This document shows positions 13,478 through 26,234 of a DNA stretch of 64,000 nt, in pieces. The position numbers and the translations under genes were made by a program. The notes beneath the pieces are model-generated. The model had not been told where the DNA came from. It worked only from the letters and a program-made list of their open reading frames with translations, and ran no database searches. How positions within the stretch are numbered: position 1 is the first letter of the stretch; each line of letters begins with the position of its first letter. The stretch spans positions 372,001 to 436,000 of the forward strand of contig JAWVWS010001074.1 of assembly GCA_033807775.1 (NCBI GenBank). The letters run 5' to 3'. This DNA is from Saussurea involucrata (lineage: Eukaryota; Streptophyta; Magnoliopsida; Asterales; Asteraceae).

Positions 13478-13628
13478 AGGAGAAGAACACTTCCACTAAA
13501 CCTAACCAAAATCGTCCACAATACTCCAAACGAGAAAGAAAGTGAACAAAATATGATTTTGAGCAATTAATCCTTTAATGACATATTATGATTTCTATAC
13601 ATCAAAATATCCAAAAGCCCCAAATATG

Positions 13629-13641
13629 GTTGTTTTACAAC
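13629..13641. other. Conserved monomer hairpin 4 (5-bp arms)
   Basis: GTTGT and ACAAC flank TTT. Many A-domain units have lost it by changing GGTTGTTTTAC to a run of T (for example near 956-962 and 2986), so the T-run length varies there. Right-array units with GTGGTAAAAC (for example near 39495) also weaken it. Coordinates are for the representative monomer. Confidence 0.7.
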
Positions 13642-13717
13642 ATTTATGAAGATAACCATTTCAAAAGAGTTAAACTATTCCATTAACTCAACCATTTATA
13701 TTTTCAAGTAAAACACA

Positions 13718-13727
13718 CAAATATTTG
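13718..13727. other. Conserved monomer palindrome 5 (10-12 bp)
   Basis: CAAATATTTG is a perfect palindrome without a spacer. In units with ACACCC instead of ACACAC upstream (for example near 14730 and 17270) it extends to the 12-bp CCAAATATTTGG. Units reading AAAAATTTGG (near 1047 and 3072) have lost it. Confidence 0.75.
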
Positions 13728-16370
13728 GAAAATAACATTTTTGGCATGCACAAAGTTTTCACAAATCACCTTGAACTCACCTCGCTAGATTTAAGCTAAA
13801 TCTAGAATTTCTCCCAACGTAAGCTCCTTTGATGCAACCCGGATCCTTTAGGCCAAATCTTCCAAAACATAGATCCACAAGTTTCCAAACATTAGTATTT
13901 ATCCTCAAATACTTAGAATCATTCCCCAAACATTTAGAACCCAAAATCTCAAATACATCAAGCCCTAATCTTCATAAATGAAGAAGGAGAAGAACACTTC
14001 AACTAAACATAACCAAAATCGTCCACAATACTCCAAACGAGAAAGAAAGTGAACAAAATATGATTTTGAGCAATTAATCCTTTAATGACATATTATGATT
14101 GCTACACATCAAAATATCCAAAAGCCCCAAATATGGTTGTTTTACAACATTATGAAGATAACCATTTCAAAAGAGTTAAACTATTCCATTAACTCAACCA
14201 TTGATATTTTCAAGTAAAACACACAAATATTTGGAAAATAACATTTTTGGCATGCACAAAGTTTTCACAAATCACCTTGAACTCACCTCGCTAGATTTAA
14301 GCTAAGTCTAGAATTTCTCCCAACGTAAGCTCCTTTGATGCAACCCGGATCCTTTAGGCCAAATCTTCCAAAACCTAGATCCACAAGTTTCCAACCATAA
14401 GGATTTATCCTCAAATACTTAGAATCATTCCCCAAACATTTAGAACCCAAAATCTCAAATACATCAAGCCCTAATCTTCATAAATGAAGAAGGAGAAGAA
14501 CACTTCAACTAAACATAACCAAAATCGTCCACAATACTCCAAACGAGAAAGAAAGTGAACAAAAAATGATTTGAGCAATTAATCCTTTAATGACATATTA
14601 TGATTTCTACACATCAAAATATCCAAAAGCCCCAAATATGGTTGTTTAACAACATTATGAAGATAACCATTTCAAAAGAGTTAAACAATTCCATTAACTC
14701 AACCATTGATATTTTCAAGTAAAACACCCAAATATTTGGAAAATAACATTTTTGGCATGCACAAAGTTTTCACAAATCAACTTGAACTCACGTCGCTAGA
14801 TTTAAGCTAAATCTAGAATTTCTCCCAACGTAAGCTTCTTTGATGCAACCCGGATCCTTTAGGCCAAATCTTCCAAAACCTAGATCCACAAGTTTCCAAC
14901 CATAAGTATTTATCCTCAAATACTTAGAATCATTCCCCAAACATTTAGAACCCAAAATCTCAAATACATCAAGCCCTAATCTTCATAAATGAAGAAGGAG
15001 AAGAACACTTCTACTAAACATAACCAAAATTTCCACAATACTCCAAACGAGAAAGAAAGTGAACAAAATATGATTTTGAGCAATTAATCCTTTAATGACA
15101 TATTATGATTTCTACACATCAAAATATCCAAAAGCCACAAATATGGTTGTTTTACAACATTTATGAAGATAACCATTTCAAAAGAGTTAAACTATTCCAT
15201 TAACTCAACCATTGATATTTTCAAGTAAAACACACAAATATTTGGAAAATAACATTTTTGGCATGCACAAAGTTTTCACAAATCACCTTGAACTCACCTC
15301 GCTAGATTTAAGCTAAATCTAGAATTTCTCCCAACGTAAGCTCCTTTGATGCAACCCGGATCCTTTAGGCCAAATCTTCCAAAACCTAGATTCACAAGTT
15401 TCCAACCATAAGTATTTATCCTCAGATACTTAGAATCATTCCCCAAACATTTAGAACCCAAAATCTCAAATACATCAAGCCCTAATCTTCATAAATGAAG
15501 AAGGAGAAGAACACTTCAACTAAACATAACCAAAATCGTCCACAATACTCCAAACGAGAAATAAAGTGAACAAAAAATGATTTTGAGTAATTAATCCTTT
15601 AATGACATATTATGATTTCTACACATCAAAATATCCAAAAGCCCCAAATATGGTTGTTTTTCAACATTATGAAGATACCCATTTCAAAAGAGTTAAACTA
15701 TTCCATTAACTCAACCATTGGTATTTTCAAGTAAAACACCCAAATATTTGGAAAATAACATTTTTGGCATGCACAAAGTTTTCACAAATCACCTTGAACT
15801 CACCTCGCTAGATTTAAGCTAAATCTAGAATTTCTCCCAACGTAAGCTCCTTTGATGCAACCCGGATCCTTTAGGCCAAATCTTCCAAAACTTAGATCCA
15901 CAAGTTTCCAACCATAAGGATTTATCCTCAAATACTTAGACTCATTCCCCAAACATTTAGAACCCAAAATCTCAAATACATCAAGCCCTAATCTTCATAA
16001 ATGAAGAAGGAGAAGAACACTTCCAATAAACATAACCAAAATCGTCCACAATACTCCAAACGAGAAAGAAAGTGAACAAAATATGATTTTGAGCAATTAA
16101 TCCTTTAATGACATATTATGATTTCTATACATCAAAATATCCAAAAGCCCCAAATATGGTTGTTTTACAACATTTATGAAGATAACCATTTCAAAAGAGT
16201 TAAACTATTCCATTAACTCAACCATTGATATTTTCAAGTAAAACACACAAATATTTGGAAAATAACATTTTTGGCATGCACAAAGTTTTCACAAATCACC
16301 TTGAACTCACCTCGCTAGATTTAAGCTAAATCTAGAATTTCTCCCAACGTAAGCTCCTTTGATGCAACCC

Positions 16371-17382
16371 GGATTCTTTAGGCCAAATCTTCCAAAACCT
16401 AGATCCACTAGTTTCCAACCATAAGTATTTATCCTCAAATACTTAGAATCATTCCCCAAACATTTAGAACCCAAATTCTCAAATACATCAAGCCCTAATC
16501 TTCATAAATGAAGAAGGAGAAGAACACTTCAACTAAACATAATCAAAATTTCCACAATACTCCAAACGAGAAAGAAAGTGAACAAAATATGATTTTGAGC
16601 AATTAATCCTTTAATGACATATTATGATTTCTACACATCAAAATATCCAAAAGCCCCAAATATGGTTGTTTTACAACATTTATGAAGATAACCATTTCAA
16701 AAGAGTTAAACTATTCCATTAACTCAACCATTGATATTTTCAAGTAAAACACACAAATATTTGGAAAATAACATTTTTGGCATGCACAAAGTTTTCACAA
16801 ATCACCTTGAAACTCACCTCGCTAGATTTAAGCTAAATCTAGAATTTCTCCCAACGTAAGCTCCTTTGATGCAACCCGGATTCTTTAGGCCAAATCTTCC
16901 AAAACCTAGATCCACTAGTTTCCAACCATAAGTATTTATCCTCAAATACTTAGAATCATTCCCCAAACATTTAGAACCCAAATTCTCAAATACATCAAGC
17001 CCTAATCTTCATAAATGAAGAAGGAGAAGAACACTTCAACTAAACATAATCAAAATTTCCACAATACTCCAAACGAGAAAGAAAGTGAACAAAATATGAT
17101 TTTGAGCAATTAATCCTTTAATGACATATTATGATTTCTACACATCAAAATATCCAAAAGCCCCAAATATGGTTGTTTTACAACATTATGAAGATAACCA
17201 TTTCAAAAGAGTTAAACTATTCCATTAACTCAACCATTGATATTTTCAAGTAAAACACCCAAATATTTGGAAAATAACATTTTTGGCATGCACAAAGTTT
17301 TCACAAATCAACTTGAACTCACGTCGCTAGATTTAAGCTAAATCTAGAATTTCTCCCAACGTAAGCTTCTTTGATGCAACCC
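16371..17382 (-). repeat. Two adjacent near-identical monomers
   Basis: Units anchored at 16371 and 16878 both carry GGATTC, CCACTAGTTTCC, AACCCAAATTCTC and CATAATCAAAATTTCC. They differ by little, including ACATTTATGAAG in the first versus ACATTATGAAG in the second. The second is preceded by CTTGAAACTC, with one extra A. A third close relative is at 19915. This looks like a single-monomer duplication. Confidence 0.8.
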
Positions 17383-20300
17383 GGATCCTTTAGGCCAAAT
17401 CTTCCAAAACCTAGATCCACAAGTTTTCAACCATAAGTATTTATCCTCAAATACTTAGAATCATTTCCCAAACATTTAGAACCCAAAATCTCAAATACAT
17501 CAAGCCCTAATCTTCATAAATGAAGAAGGAGAAGAACACTTCTACTAAACATAACCAAAATTTCCACAATACTCCAAACGAGAAAGAAAGTGAACAAAAT
17601 ATGATTTTGAGCAATTAATCCTTTAATGACATATTATGATTTCTACACATCAAAATATCCAAAAGCCACAAATATGGTTGTTTTACAACATTTATGAAGA
17701 TAACCATTTCAAAAGAGTTAAACTATTCCATTAACTCAACCATTGATATTTTCAAGTAAAACACACAAATATTTGGAAAATAACATTTTTGGCATGCACA
17801 AAGTTTTCACAAATCACCTTGAACTCACCTCGCTAGATTTAAGCTAAATCTAGAATTTCTCCCAACGTAAGCTCCTTTGATGCAACCCGGATCCTTTAGG
17901 CCAAATCTTCCAAAACCTAGATTCACAAGTTTCCAACCATAAGTATTTATCCTCAGATACTTAGAATCATTCCCCAAACATTTAGAACCCAAAATCTCAA
18001 ATACATCAAGCCCTAATCTTCATAAATGAAGAAGGAAAAGAACACTTCAACTAAACATAACCAAAATCGTCCACAATACTCCAAACGAGAAAGAAAGTGA
18101 ACAAAAAATGATTTTGAGTAATTAATCCTTTAATGACATATTATGATTTCTACACATCAAAATATCCAAAAGCCCCAAATATGGTTGTTTTTCAACATTA
18201 TGAAGATAACCATTTCAAAAGAGTTAAACTATTCCATTAACTCAACCATTGATATTTTCAAGTAAAACACCCAAATATTTGGAAAATAACATTTTTGGCA
18301 TGCACAAAGTTTTCACAAATCACCTTGAACTCACCTCGCTAGATTTAAGCTAAATCTAGAATTTCTCCCAACGTAAGCTCCTTTGATGCAACCCGGATCC
18401 TTTAGGCCAAATCTTCCAAAACCTAGATCCACAAGTTTCCAACCATAAGGATTTATCCTCAAATACTTAGAATCATTCCCCAAACATTTAGAACCCAAAA
18501 TCTCAAATACATCAAGCCCTAATCTTCATAAATGAAGAAGGAGAAGAACACTTCCAATAAACATAACCAAAATCGTCCACAATACTCCAAACGAGAAAGA
18601 AAGTGAACAAAATATGATTTTGAGCAATTAATCCTTTAATGACATATTATGATTTCTATACATCAAAGTATCCAAAAGCCCCAAATATGGTTGTTTTACA
18701 ACATTTATGAAGATAACCATTTCAAAAGAGTTAAACTATTCCATTAACTCAACCATTGATATTTTCAAGTAAAACACACAAATATTTGGAAAATAACATT
18801 TTTGGCATGCACAAAGTTTTCACAAATCACCTTGAACTCACCTCGCTAGATTTAAGCTAAATCTAGAATTTCTCCCAACGTAAGCTCCTTTGATGCAACC
18901 CGGATCATTTAGGCCAAATCTTCCAAAACCTAGATCCACAAGTTTCCAACCATAAGTATTTATCCTCATATACTTAGAATCATTCCCCAAACATTTAGAA
19001 CCTAAAATCTTAAATACATCAAGCCTTAATCTTCATAAATGAAGAAGGAGAAGAACACTTCAACTAAACATAACCAAAATCGTCCACAATACTCCAAACG
19101 AGAAAGAAAGTGAACAAAATATGATTTTGAGCAATTAATCCTTTAATGACATATTATGATTTCTACACATCAAAATATCCAAAAGCCCCAAATATGGTTG
19201 TTTTACAACATTTATGAAGATAACCATTTCAAAAGAGTTAAACTATTCCATTAACTCAACCATTGATATTTTCAAGTAAAACACCCAAATATTTGGAAAA
19301 TAACATTTTTGGCATGCACAAAGTTTTCACAAATCAACTTGAACTCACGTCGCTAGATTTAAGCTAAATCTAGAATTTCTCCCAACGTAAGCTTCTTTGA
19401 TGCAACCCGGATCCTTTAGGCCAAATCTTCCAAAACCTAGATCCACAAGTTTCCAACCATAAGTATTTATCCTCAAATACTTAGAATCATTCCCCAAACA
19501 TTTAGAACCCAAAATCTCAAATACATCAAGCCCTAATCTTCATAAATGAAGAAGGAGAAGAACACTTCTACTAAACATAACCAAAATTTCCACAATACTC
19601 CAAACGAGAAAGAAAGTGAACAAAATATGATTTTGAGCAATTAATCCTTTAATGACATATTATGATTTCTATACATCAAAATATCCAAAAGCCCCAAATA
19701 TGGTTGTTTTACAACATTTATGAAGATAACCATTTCAAAAGAGTTAAACTATTCCATTAACTCAACCATTGATATTTTCAAGTAAAACACACAAATATTT
19801 GGAAAATAACATTTTTGGCATGCACAAAGTTTTCACAAATCACCTTGAACTCACCTCGCTAGATTTAAGCTAAATCTAGAATTTCTCCCAACGTAAGCTC
19901 CTTTGATGCAACCCGGATTCTTTAGGCCAAATCTTCCAAAACCTAGATCCACTAGTTTCCAACCATAAGTATTTATCCTCAAATACTTAGAATCATTCCC
20001 CAAACATTTAGAACCCAAATTCTCAAATACATCAAGCCCTAATCTTCATAAATGAAGAAGGAGAAGAACACTTCAACTAAACATAATCAAAATTTCCACA
20101 ATACTCCAAACGAGAAAGAAAGTGAACAAAATATGATTTTGAGCAATTAATCCTTTAATGACATATTATGATTTCTACACATCAAAATATCCAAAAGCCC
20201 CAAATATGGTTGTTTTACAACATTATGAAGATAACCATTTCAAAAGAGTTAAACTATTCCATTAACTCAACCATTGATATTTTCAAGTAAAACACCCAAA

Positions 20301-22319
20301 TATTTGGAAAATAACATTTTTGGCATGCACAAAGTTTTCACAAATCAACTTGAACTCACGTCGCTAGATTTAAGCTAAATCTAGAATTTCTCCCAACGTA
20401 AGCTTCTTTGATGCAACCCGGATCCTTTAGGCCAAATCTTCCAAAACCTAGATCCACAAGTTTTCAACCATAAGTATTTATCCTCAAATACTTAGAATCA
20501 TTTCCCAAACATTTAGAACCCAAAATCTCAAATACATCAAGCCCTAATCTTCATAAATGAAGAAGGAGAAGAACACTTCTACTAAACATAACCAAAATTT
20601 CCACAATACTCCAAACGAGAAAGAAAGTGAACAAAATATGATTTTGAGCAATTAATCCTTTAATGACATATTATGATTTCTACACATCAAAATATCCAAA
20701 AGCCACAAATATGGTTGTTTTACAACATTTATGAAGATAACCATTTCAAAAGAGTTAAACTATTCCATTAACTCAACCATTGATATTTTCAAGTAAAACA
20801 CACAAATATTTGGAAAATAACATTTTTGGCATGCACAAAGTTTTCACAAATCACCTTGAACTCACCTCGCTAGATTTAAGCTAAATCTAGAATTTCTCCC
20901 AACGTAAGCTCCTTTGATGCAACCCGGATCCTTTAGGCCAAATCTTCCAAAACCTAGATTCACAAGTTTCCAACCATAAGTATTTATCCTCAGATACTTA
21001 GAATCATTCCCCAAACATTTAGAACCCAAAATCTCAAATACATCAAGCCCTAATCTTCATAAATGAAGAAGGAAAAGAACACTTCAACTAAACATAACCA
21101 AAATCGTCCACAATACTCCAAACGAGAAAGAAAGTGAACAAAAAATGATTTTGAGTAATTAATCCTTTAATGACATATTATGATTTCTACACATCAAAAT
21201 ATCCAAAAGCCCCAAATATGGTTGTTTTTCAACATTATGAAGATAACCATTTCAAAAGAGTTAAACTATTCCATTAACTCAACCATTGATATTTTCAAGT
21301 AAAACACCCAAATATTTGGAAAATAACATTTTTGGCATGCACAAAGTTTTCACAAATCACCTTGAACTCACCTCGCTAGATTTAAGCTAAATCTAGAATT
21401 TCTCCCAACGTAAGCTCCTTTGATGCAACCCGGATTCTTTAGGCCAAATCTTCCAAAACCTAGATCCACAAGTTTCCAACCATAAGGATTTATCCTCAAA
21501 TACTTAGAATCATTCCCCAAACATTTAGAACCCAAAATCTCAAATACATCAAGCCCTAATCTTCATAAATGAAGAAGGAGAAGAACACTTCCAATAAACA
21601 TAACCAAAATCGTCCACAATACTCCAAACGAGAAAGAAAGTGAACAAAATATGATTTTGAGCAATTAATCCTTTAATGACATATTATGATTTCTATACAT
21701 CAAAGTATCCAAAAGCCCCAAATATGGTTGTTTTACAACATTTATGAAGATAACCATTTCAAAAGAGTTAAACTATTCCATTAACTCAACCATTGATATT
21801 TTCAAGTAAAACACACAAATATTTGGAAAATAACATTTTTGGCATGCACAAAGTTTTCACAAATCACCTTGAACTCACCTCGCTAGATTTAAGCTAAATC
21901 TAGAATTTCTCCCAACGTAAGCTCCTTTGATGCAACCCGGATCATTTAGGCCAAATCTTCCAAAACCTAGATCCACAAGTTTCCAACCATAAGTATTTAT
22001 CCTCATATACTTAGAATCATTCCCCAAACATTTAGAACCTAAAATCTTAAATACATCAAGCCTTAATCTTCATAAATGAAGAAGGAGAAGAACACTTCAA
22101 CTAAACATAACCAAAATCGTCCACAATACTCCAAACGAGAAAGAAAGTGAACAAAATATGATTTTGAGCAATTAATCCTTTAATGACATATTATGATTTC
22201 TACACATCAAAATATCCAAAAGCCCCAAATATGGTTGTTTTACAACATTTATGAAGATAACCATTTCAAAAGAGTTAAACTATTCCATTAACTCAACCAT
22301 TGATATTTTCAAGTAAAAC
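16812..22319 (-). repeat. Tandem 6-monomer duplication, period 3,037 bp
   Basis: About 2.47 kb is near-identical at an offset of 3,037 bp (roughly 16,812-19,282 and 19,849-22,319). Shared private variants are GGATTC (16878/19915), TTTTCAACC (17425/20462), GAAGGAAAAG (18031/21068), CAAAGTATCC (18664/21701) and the GGATCATTT unit with CTCATATAC and CCTTAATC (18902/21939). One difference is GGATCC versus GGATTC at 18395/21432. Copies part at about 19,283, where ACACCC replaces ACACAC. Confidence 0.85.
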
Positions 22320-24978
22320 ACACAAATATTTGGAAAATAACATTTTTGGCATGCACAAAGTTTTCACAAATCACCTTGAAACTCACCTCGCTAGATTTAA
22401 GCTAAATCTAGAATTTCTCCCAACGTAAGCTCCTTTGATGCAACCCGGATCCTTTAGGCCAAATCTTCCAAAACCTAGATCCACAAGTTTCCAACCATAA
22501 GTATTTATCCTCAAATACTTAGAATAATTCCCCAAACATTTAGAACCCAAAATCTCAAATACATCAAGCCCTAATCTTCATAAATGAAGAAGGAGAAGAA
22601 CACTTCCACTAAACCTAACCAAAATCGTCCACAATACTCCAAACGAGAAAGAAAGTGAACAAAATATGATTTTGAGCAATTAATCCTTTAATGACATATT
22701 ATGATTTCTATACATCAAAATATCCAAAAGCCCCAAATATGGTTGTTTTACAACATTTATGAAGATAACCATTTCAAAAGAGTTAAACTATTCCATTAAC
22801 TCAACCATTGATATTTTCAAGTAAAACACACAAATATTTGGAAAATAACATTTTTGGCATGCACAAAGTTTTCACAAATCACCTTGAACTCACCTCGCTA
22901 GATTTAAGCTAAGTCTAGAATTTCTCCCAACGTAAGCTCCTTTGATGCAACCCGGATCCTTTAGGCCAAATCTTCCAAAACCTAGATCCACAAGTTTCCA
23001 ACCATAAGGATTTATCCTCAAATACTTAGAATCATTCCCCAAACATTTAGAACCCAAAATCTCAAATACATCAAGCCCTAATCTTCATAAATGAAGAAGG
23101 AGAAGAACACTTCAACTAAACATAACCAAAATCGTCCACAATACTCCAAACGAGAAAGAAAGTGAACAAAAAATGATTTTGAGCAATTAATCCTTTAATG
23201 ACATATTATGATTTCTACACATCAAAATATCCAACAGCCCCAAATATGGTTGTTTAACAACATTATGAAGATAACCATTTCAAAAGAGTTAAACTATTCC
23301 ATTAACTCAACCATTGATATTTTCAAGTAAAACACCCAAATATTTGGAAAATAACATTTTTGGCATGCACAAAGTTTTCACAAATCAACTTGAACTCACG
23401 TCGCTAGATTTAAGCTAAATCTAGAATTTCTCCCAACGTAAGCTTCTTTGATGCAACCCGGATCCTTTAGGCCAAATCTTCCAAAACCTAGATCCACAAG
23501 TTTCCAACCATAAGTATTTATCCTCAAATACTTAGAATCATTCCCCAAACATTTAGAACCCAAAATCTCAAATACATCAAGCCCTAATCTTCATAAATGA
23601 AGAAGGAGAAGAACACTTCTACTAAACATAACCAAAATTTCCACAATACTCCAAACGAGAAAGAAAGTGAACAAAATATGATTTTGAGCAATTAATCCTT
23701 TAATGACATATTATGATTTCTACACATCAAAATATCCAAAAGCCACAAATATGGTTGTTTTACAACATTTATGAAGATAACCATTTCAAAAGAGTTAAAC
23801 TATTCCATTAACTCAACCATTGATATTTTCAAGTAAAACACACAAATATTTGGAAAATAACATTTTTGGCATGCACAAAGTTTTCACAAATCACCTTGAA
23901 CTCACCTCGCTAGATTTAAGCTAAATCTAGAATTTCTCCCAACGTAAGCTCCTTTGATGCAACCCGGATCCTTTAGGCCAAATCTTCCAAAACCTAGATT
24001 CACAAGTTTCCAACCATAAGTATTTATCCTCAGATACTTAGAATCATTCCCCAAACATTTAGAACCCAAAATCTCAAATACATCAAGCCCTAATCTTTAT
24101 AAATGAAGAAGGAGAAGAACACTTCAACTAAACATAACCAAAATCGTCCACAATACTCCAAACGAGAAAGAAAGTGAACAAAAAATGATTTTGAGTAATT
24201 AATCCTTTAATGACATATTATGATTTCTACACATCAAAATATCCAAAAGCCCCAAATATGGTTGTTTTTCAACATTATGAAGATAACCATTTCAAAAGAG
24301 TTAAACTATTCCATTAACTCAACCATTGGTATTTTCAAGTAAAACACCCAAATATTTGGAAAATAACATTTTTGGCATGCACAAAGTTTTCACAAATCAC
24401 CTTGAACTCACCTCGCTAGATTTAAGCTAAATCTAGAATTTCTCCCAACGTAAGCTCCTTTGATGCAACCCAGATCCTTTAGGCCAAATCTTCCAAAACC
24501 TAGATCCACAAGTTTCCAACCATAAGTATTTATCCTCAAATACTTAGAATAATTCCCCAAACATTTAGAACCCAAAATCTCAAATACATCAAGCCCTAAT
24601 CTTCATAAATGAAGAAGGAGAAGAACACTTCCACTAAACCTAACCAAAATCGTCCACAATACTCCAAACGAGAAAGAAAGTGAACAAAATATGATTTTGA
24701 GCAATTAATCCTTTAATGACATATTATGATTTCTATACATCAAAATATCCAAAAGCCCCAAATATGGTTGTTTTACAACATTTATGAAGATAACCATTTC
24801 AAAAGAGTTAAACTATTCCATTAACTCAACCATTGATATTTTCAAGTAAAACACACAAATATTTGGAAAATAACATTTTTGGCATGCACAAAGTTTTCAC
24901 AAATCACCTTGAACTCACCTCGCTAGATTTAAGCTAAGTCTAGAATTTCTCCCAACGTAAGCTCCTTTGATGCAACCC

Positions 24979-25484
24979 GGATCCTTTAGGCCAAATCTTC
25001 CAAAACCTAGATCCACAAGTTTCCAACCATAAGTATTTATCCTCAAATACTTAGAATCATTCCCCAAACATTTAGAACCCAAAATCTCAAATACATCAAG
25101 CCCTAATCTTCATAAATGAAGAAGGAGAAGAACACTTCTACTAAACATAACCAAAATTTCCACAATACTCCAAACGAGAAAGAAAGTGAACAAAATATGA
25201 TTTTGAGCAATTAATCCTTTAATGACATATTATGATTTCTACACATCAAAATATCCAAAAGCCACAAATATGGTTGTTTTACAACATTTATGAAGATAAC
25301 CATTTCAAAAGAGTTAAACTATTCCATTAACTCAACCATTGATATTTTCAAGTAAAACACACAAATATTTGGAAAATAACATTTTTGGCATGCACAAAGT
25401 TTTCACAAATCACCTTGAACTCACCTCGCTAGATTTAAGCTAAATCTAGAATTTCTCCCAACGTAAGCTCCTTTGATGCAACCC
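24979..25484 (-). repeat. Chimeric monomer (AAGTCTAG type joined to T type)
   Basis: The region before and at the anchor carries AAGTCTAG and CTCCTTTG, like units at 14347 and 22954. The later part has CTTCTACTAAAC, AAAATTTCCAC and AGCCACAAAT, typical of T units whose early part should read AAGCTTC. The switch falls between the anchor and about 25,130, in sequence common to both parents. A crossover or conversion tract inside a monomer explains this. Confidence 0.75.
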
Positions 25485-26234
25485 GGATCCTTTAGGCCAA
25501 ATCTTCCAAAACCTAGATTCACAAGTTTCCAACCATAAGTATTTATCCTCAGATACTTAGAATCATTCCCCAAACATTTAGAACCCAAAATCTCAAATAC
25601 ATCAAGCCCTAATCTTCATAAATGAAGAAGGAGAAGAACACTTCAACTAAACATAACCAAAATCGTCCACAATACTCCAAACGAGAAAGAAAGTGAACAA
25701 AAAATGATTTTGAGTAATTAATCCTTTAATGACATATTATGATTTCTACACATCAAAATATCCAAAAGCCCCAAATATGGTTGTTTTTCAACATTATGAA
25801 GATAACCATTTCAAAAGAGTTAAACTATTCCATTAACTCAACCATTGGTATTTTCAAGTAAAACACCCAAATATTTGGAAAATAACATTTTTGGCATGCA
25901 CAAAGTTTTCACAAATCACCTTGAACTCACCTCGCTAGATTTAAGCTAAATCTAGAATTTCTCCCAACGTAAGCTCCTTTGATGCAACCCGGATCCTTAA
26001 GGCCAAATCTTCCAAAACCTAGATCCACAAGTTTCCAACCATAAGGATTTATCCTCAAATACTTAGACTCATTCCCCAAACATTTAGAACCCAAAATCTC
26101 AAATACATCAAGCCCTAATCTTCATAAATGAAGAAGGAGAAGAACACTTCCAATAAACATAACCAAAATCGTCCACAATACTCCAAACGAGAAAGAAAGT
26201 GAACAAAATATGATTTTGAGCAATTAATCCTTTA

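Larger units (their letters stand above)
13334..13840 (-). repeat. Reference B-type monomer (507 bp, anchor to anchor)
   Basis: Chosen as a typical unit for describing internal landmarks. It starts at GGATCC (13334) and runs to the base before the next GGATCC (13841). In plus-strand order it contains a short palindromic arm pair at 13385-13408, the CTTAGAATAATTCCCC segment, the AAGCCCTAATCTTCAT segment with an inverted repeat at 13462-13477, an A/G-rich GAAGAAGGAGAAGAAC stretch, the AATCGTCCACAATACTCC stretch, an AT-rich middle, a GTTGT/ACAAC hairpin at 13629-13641, the CAAATATTTG palindrome at 13718-13727 and a GCATGC site just before the next CTAGATTTA hairpin. I see no convincing internal subrepeat, so 507 bp looks like the basic period. 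507 equals 3 x 169, which may or may not mean anything for nucleosome packing. Confidence 0.9.

Noticed and set aside
13520..13545. CENP-B box in the CCAAACGAGAAAGAAAG stretch
   Set aside because: Only a loose resemblance (CTTTCTCGTTTGG on the other strand). The core bases of the known box do not match.
13334..13840. Internal subrepeats of about 169 bp
   Set aside because: Short CCAAA/CCACAA-like words recur within the monomer, but I could not align thirds convincingly by eye.
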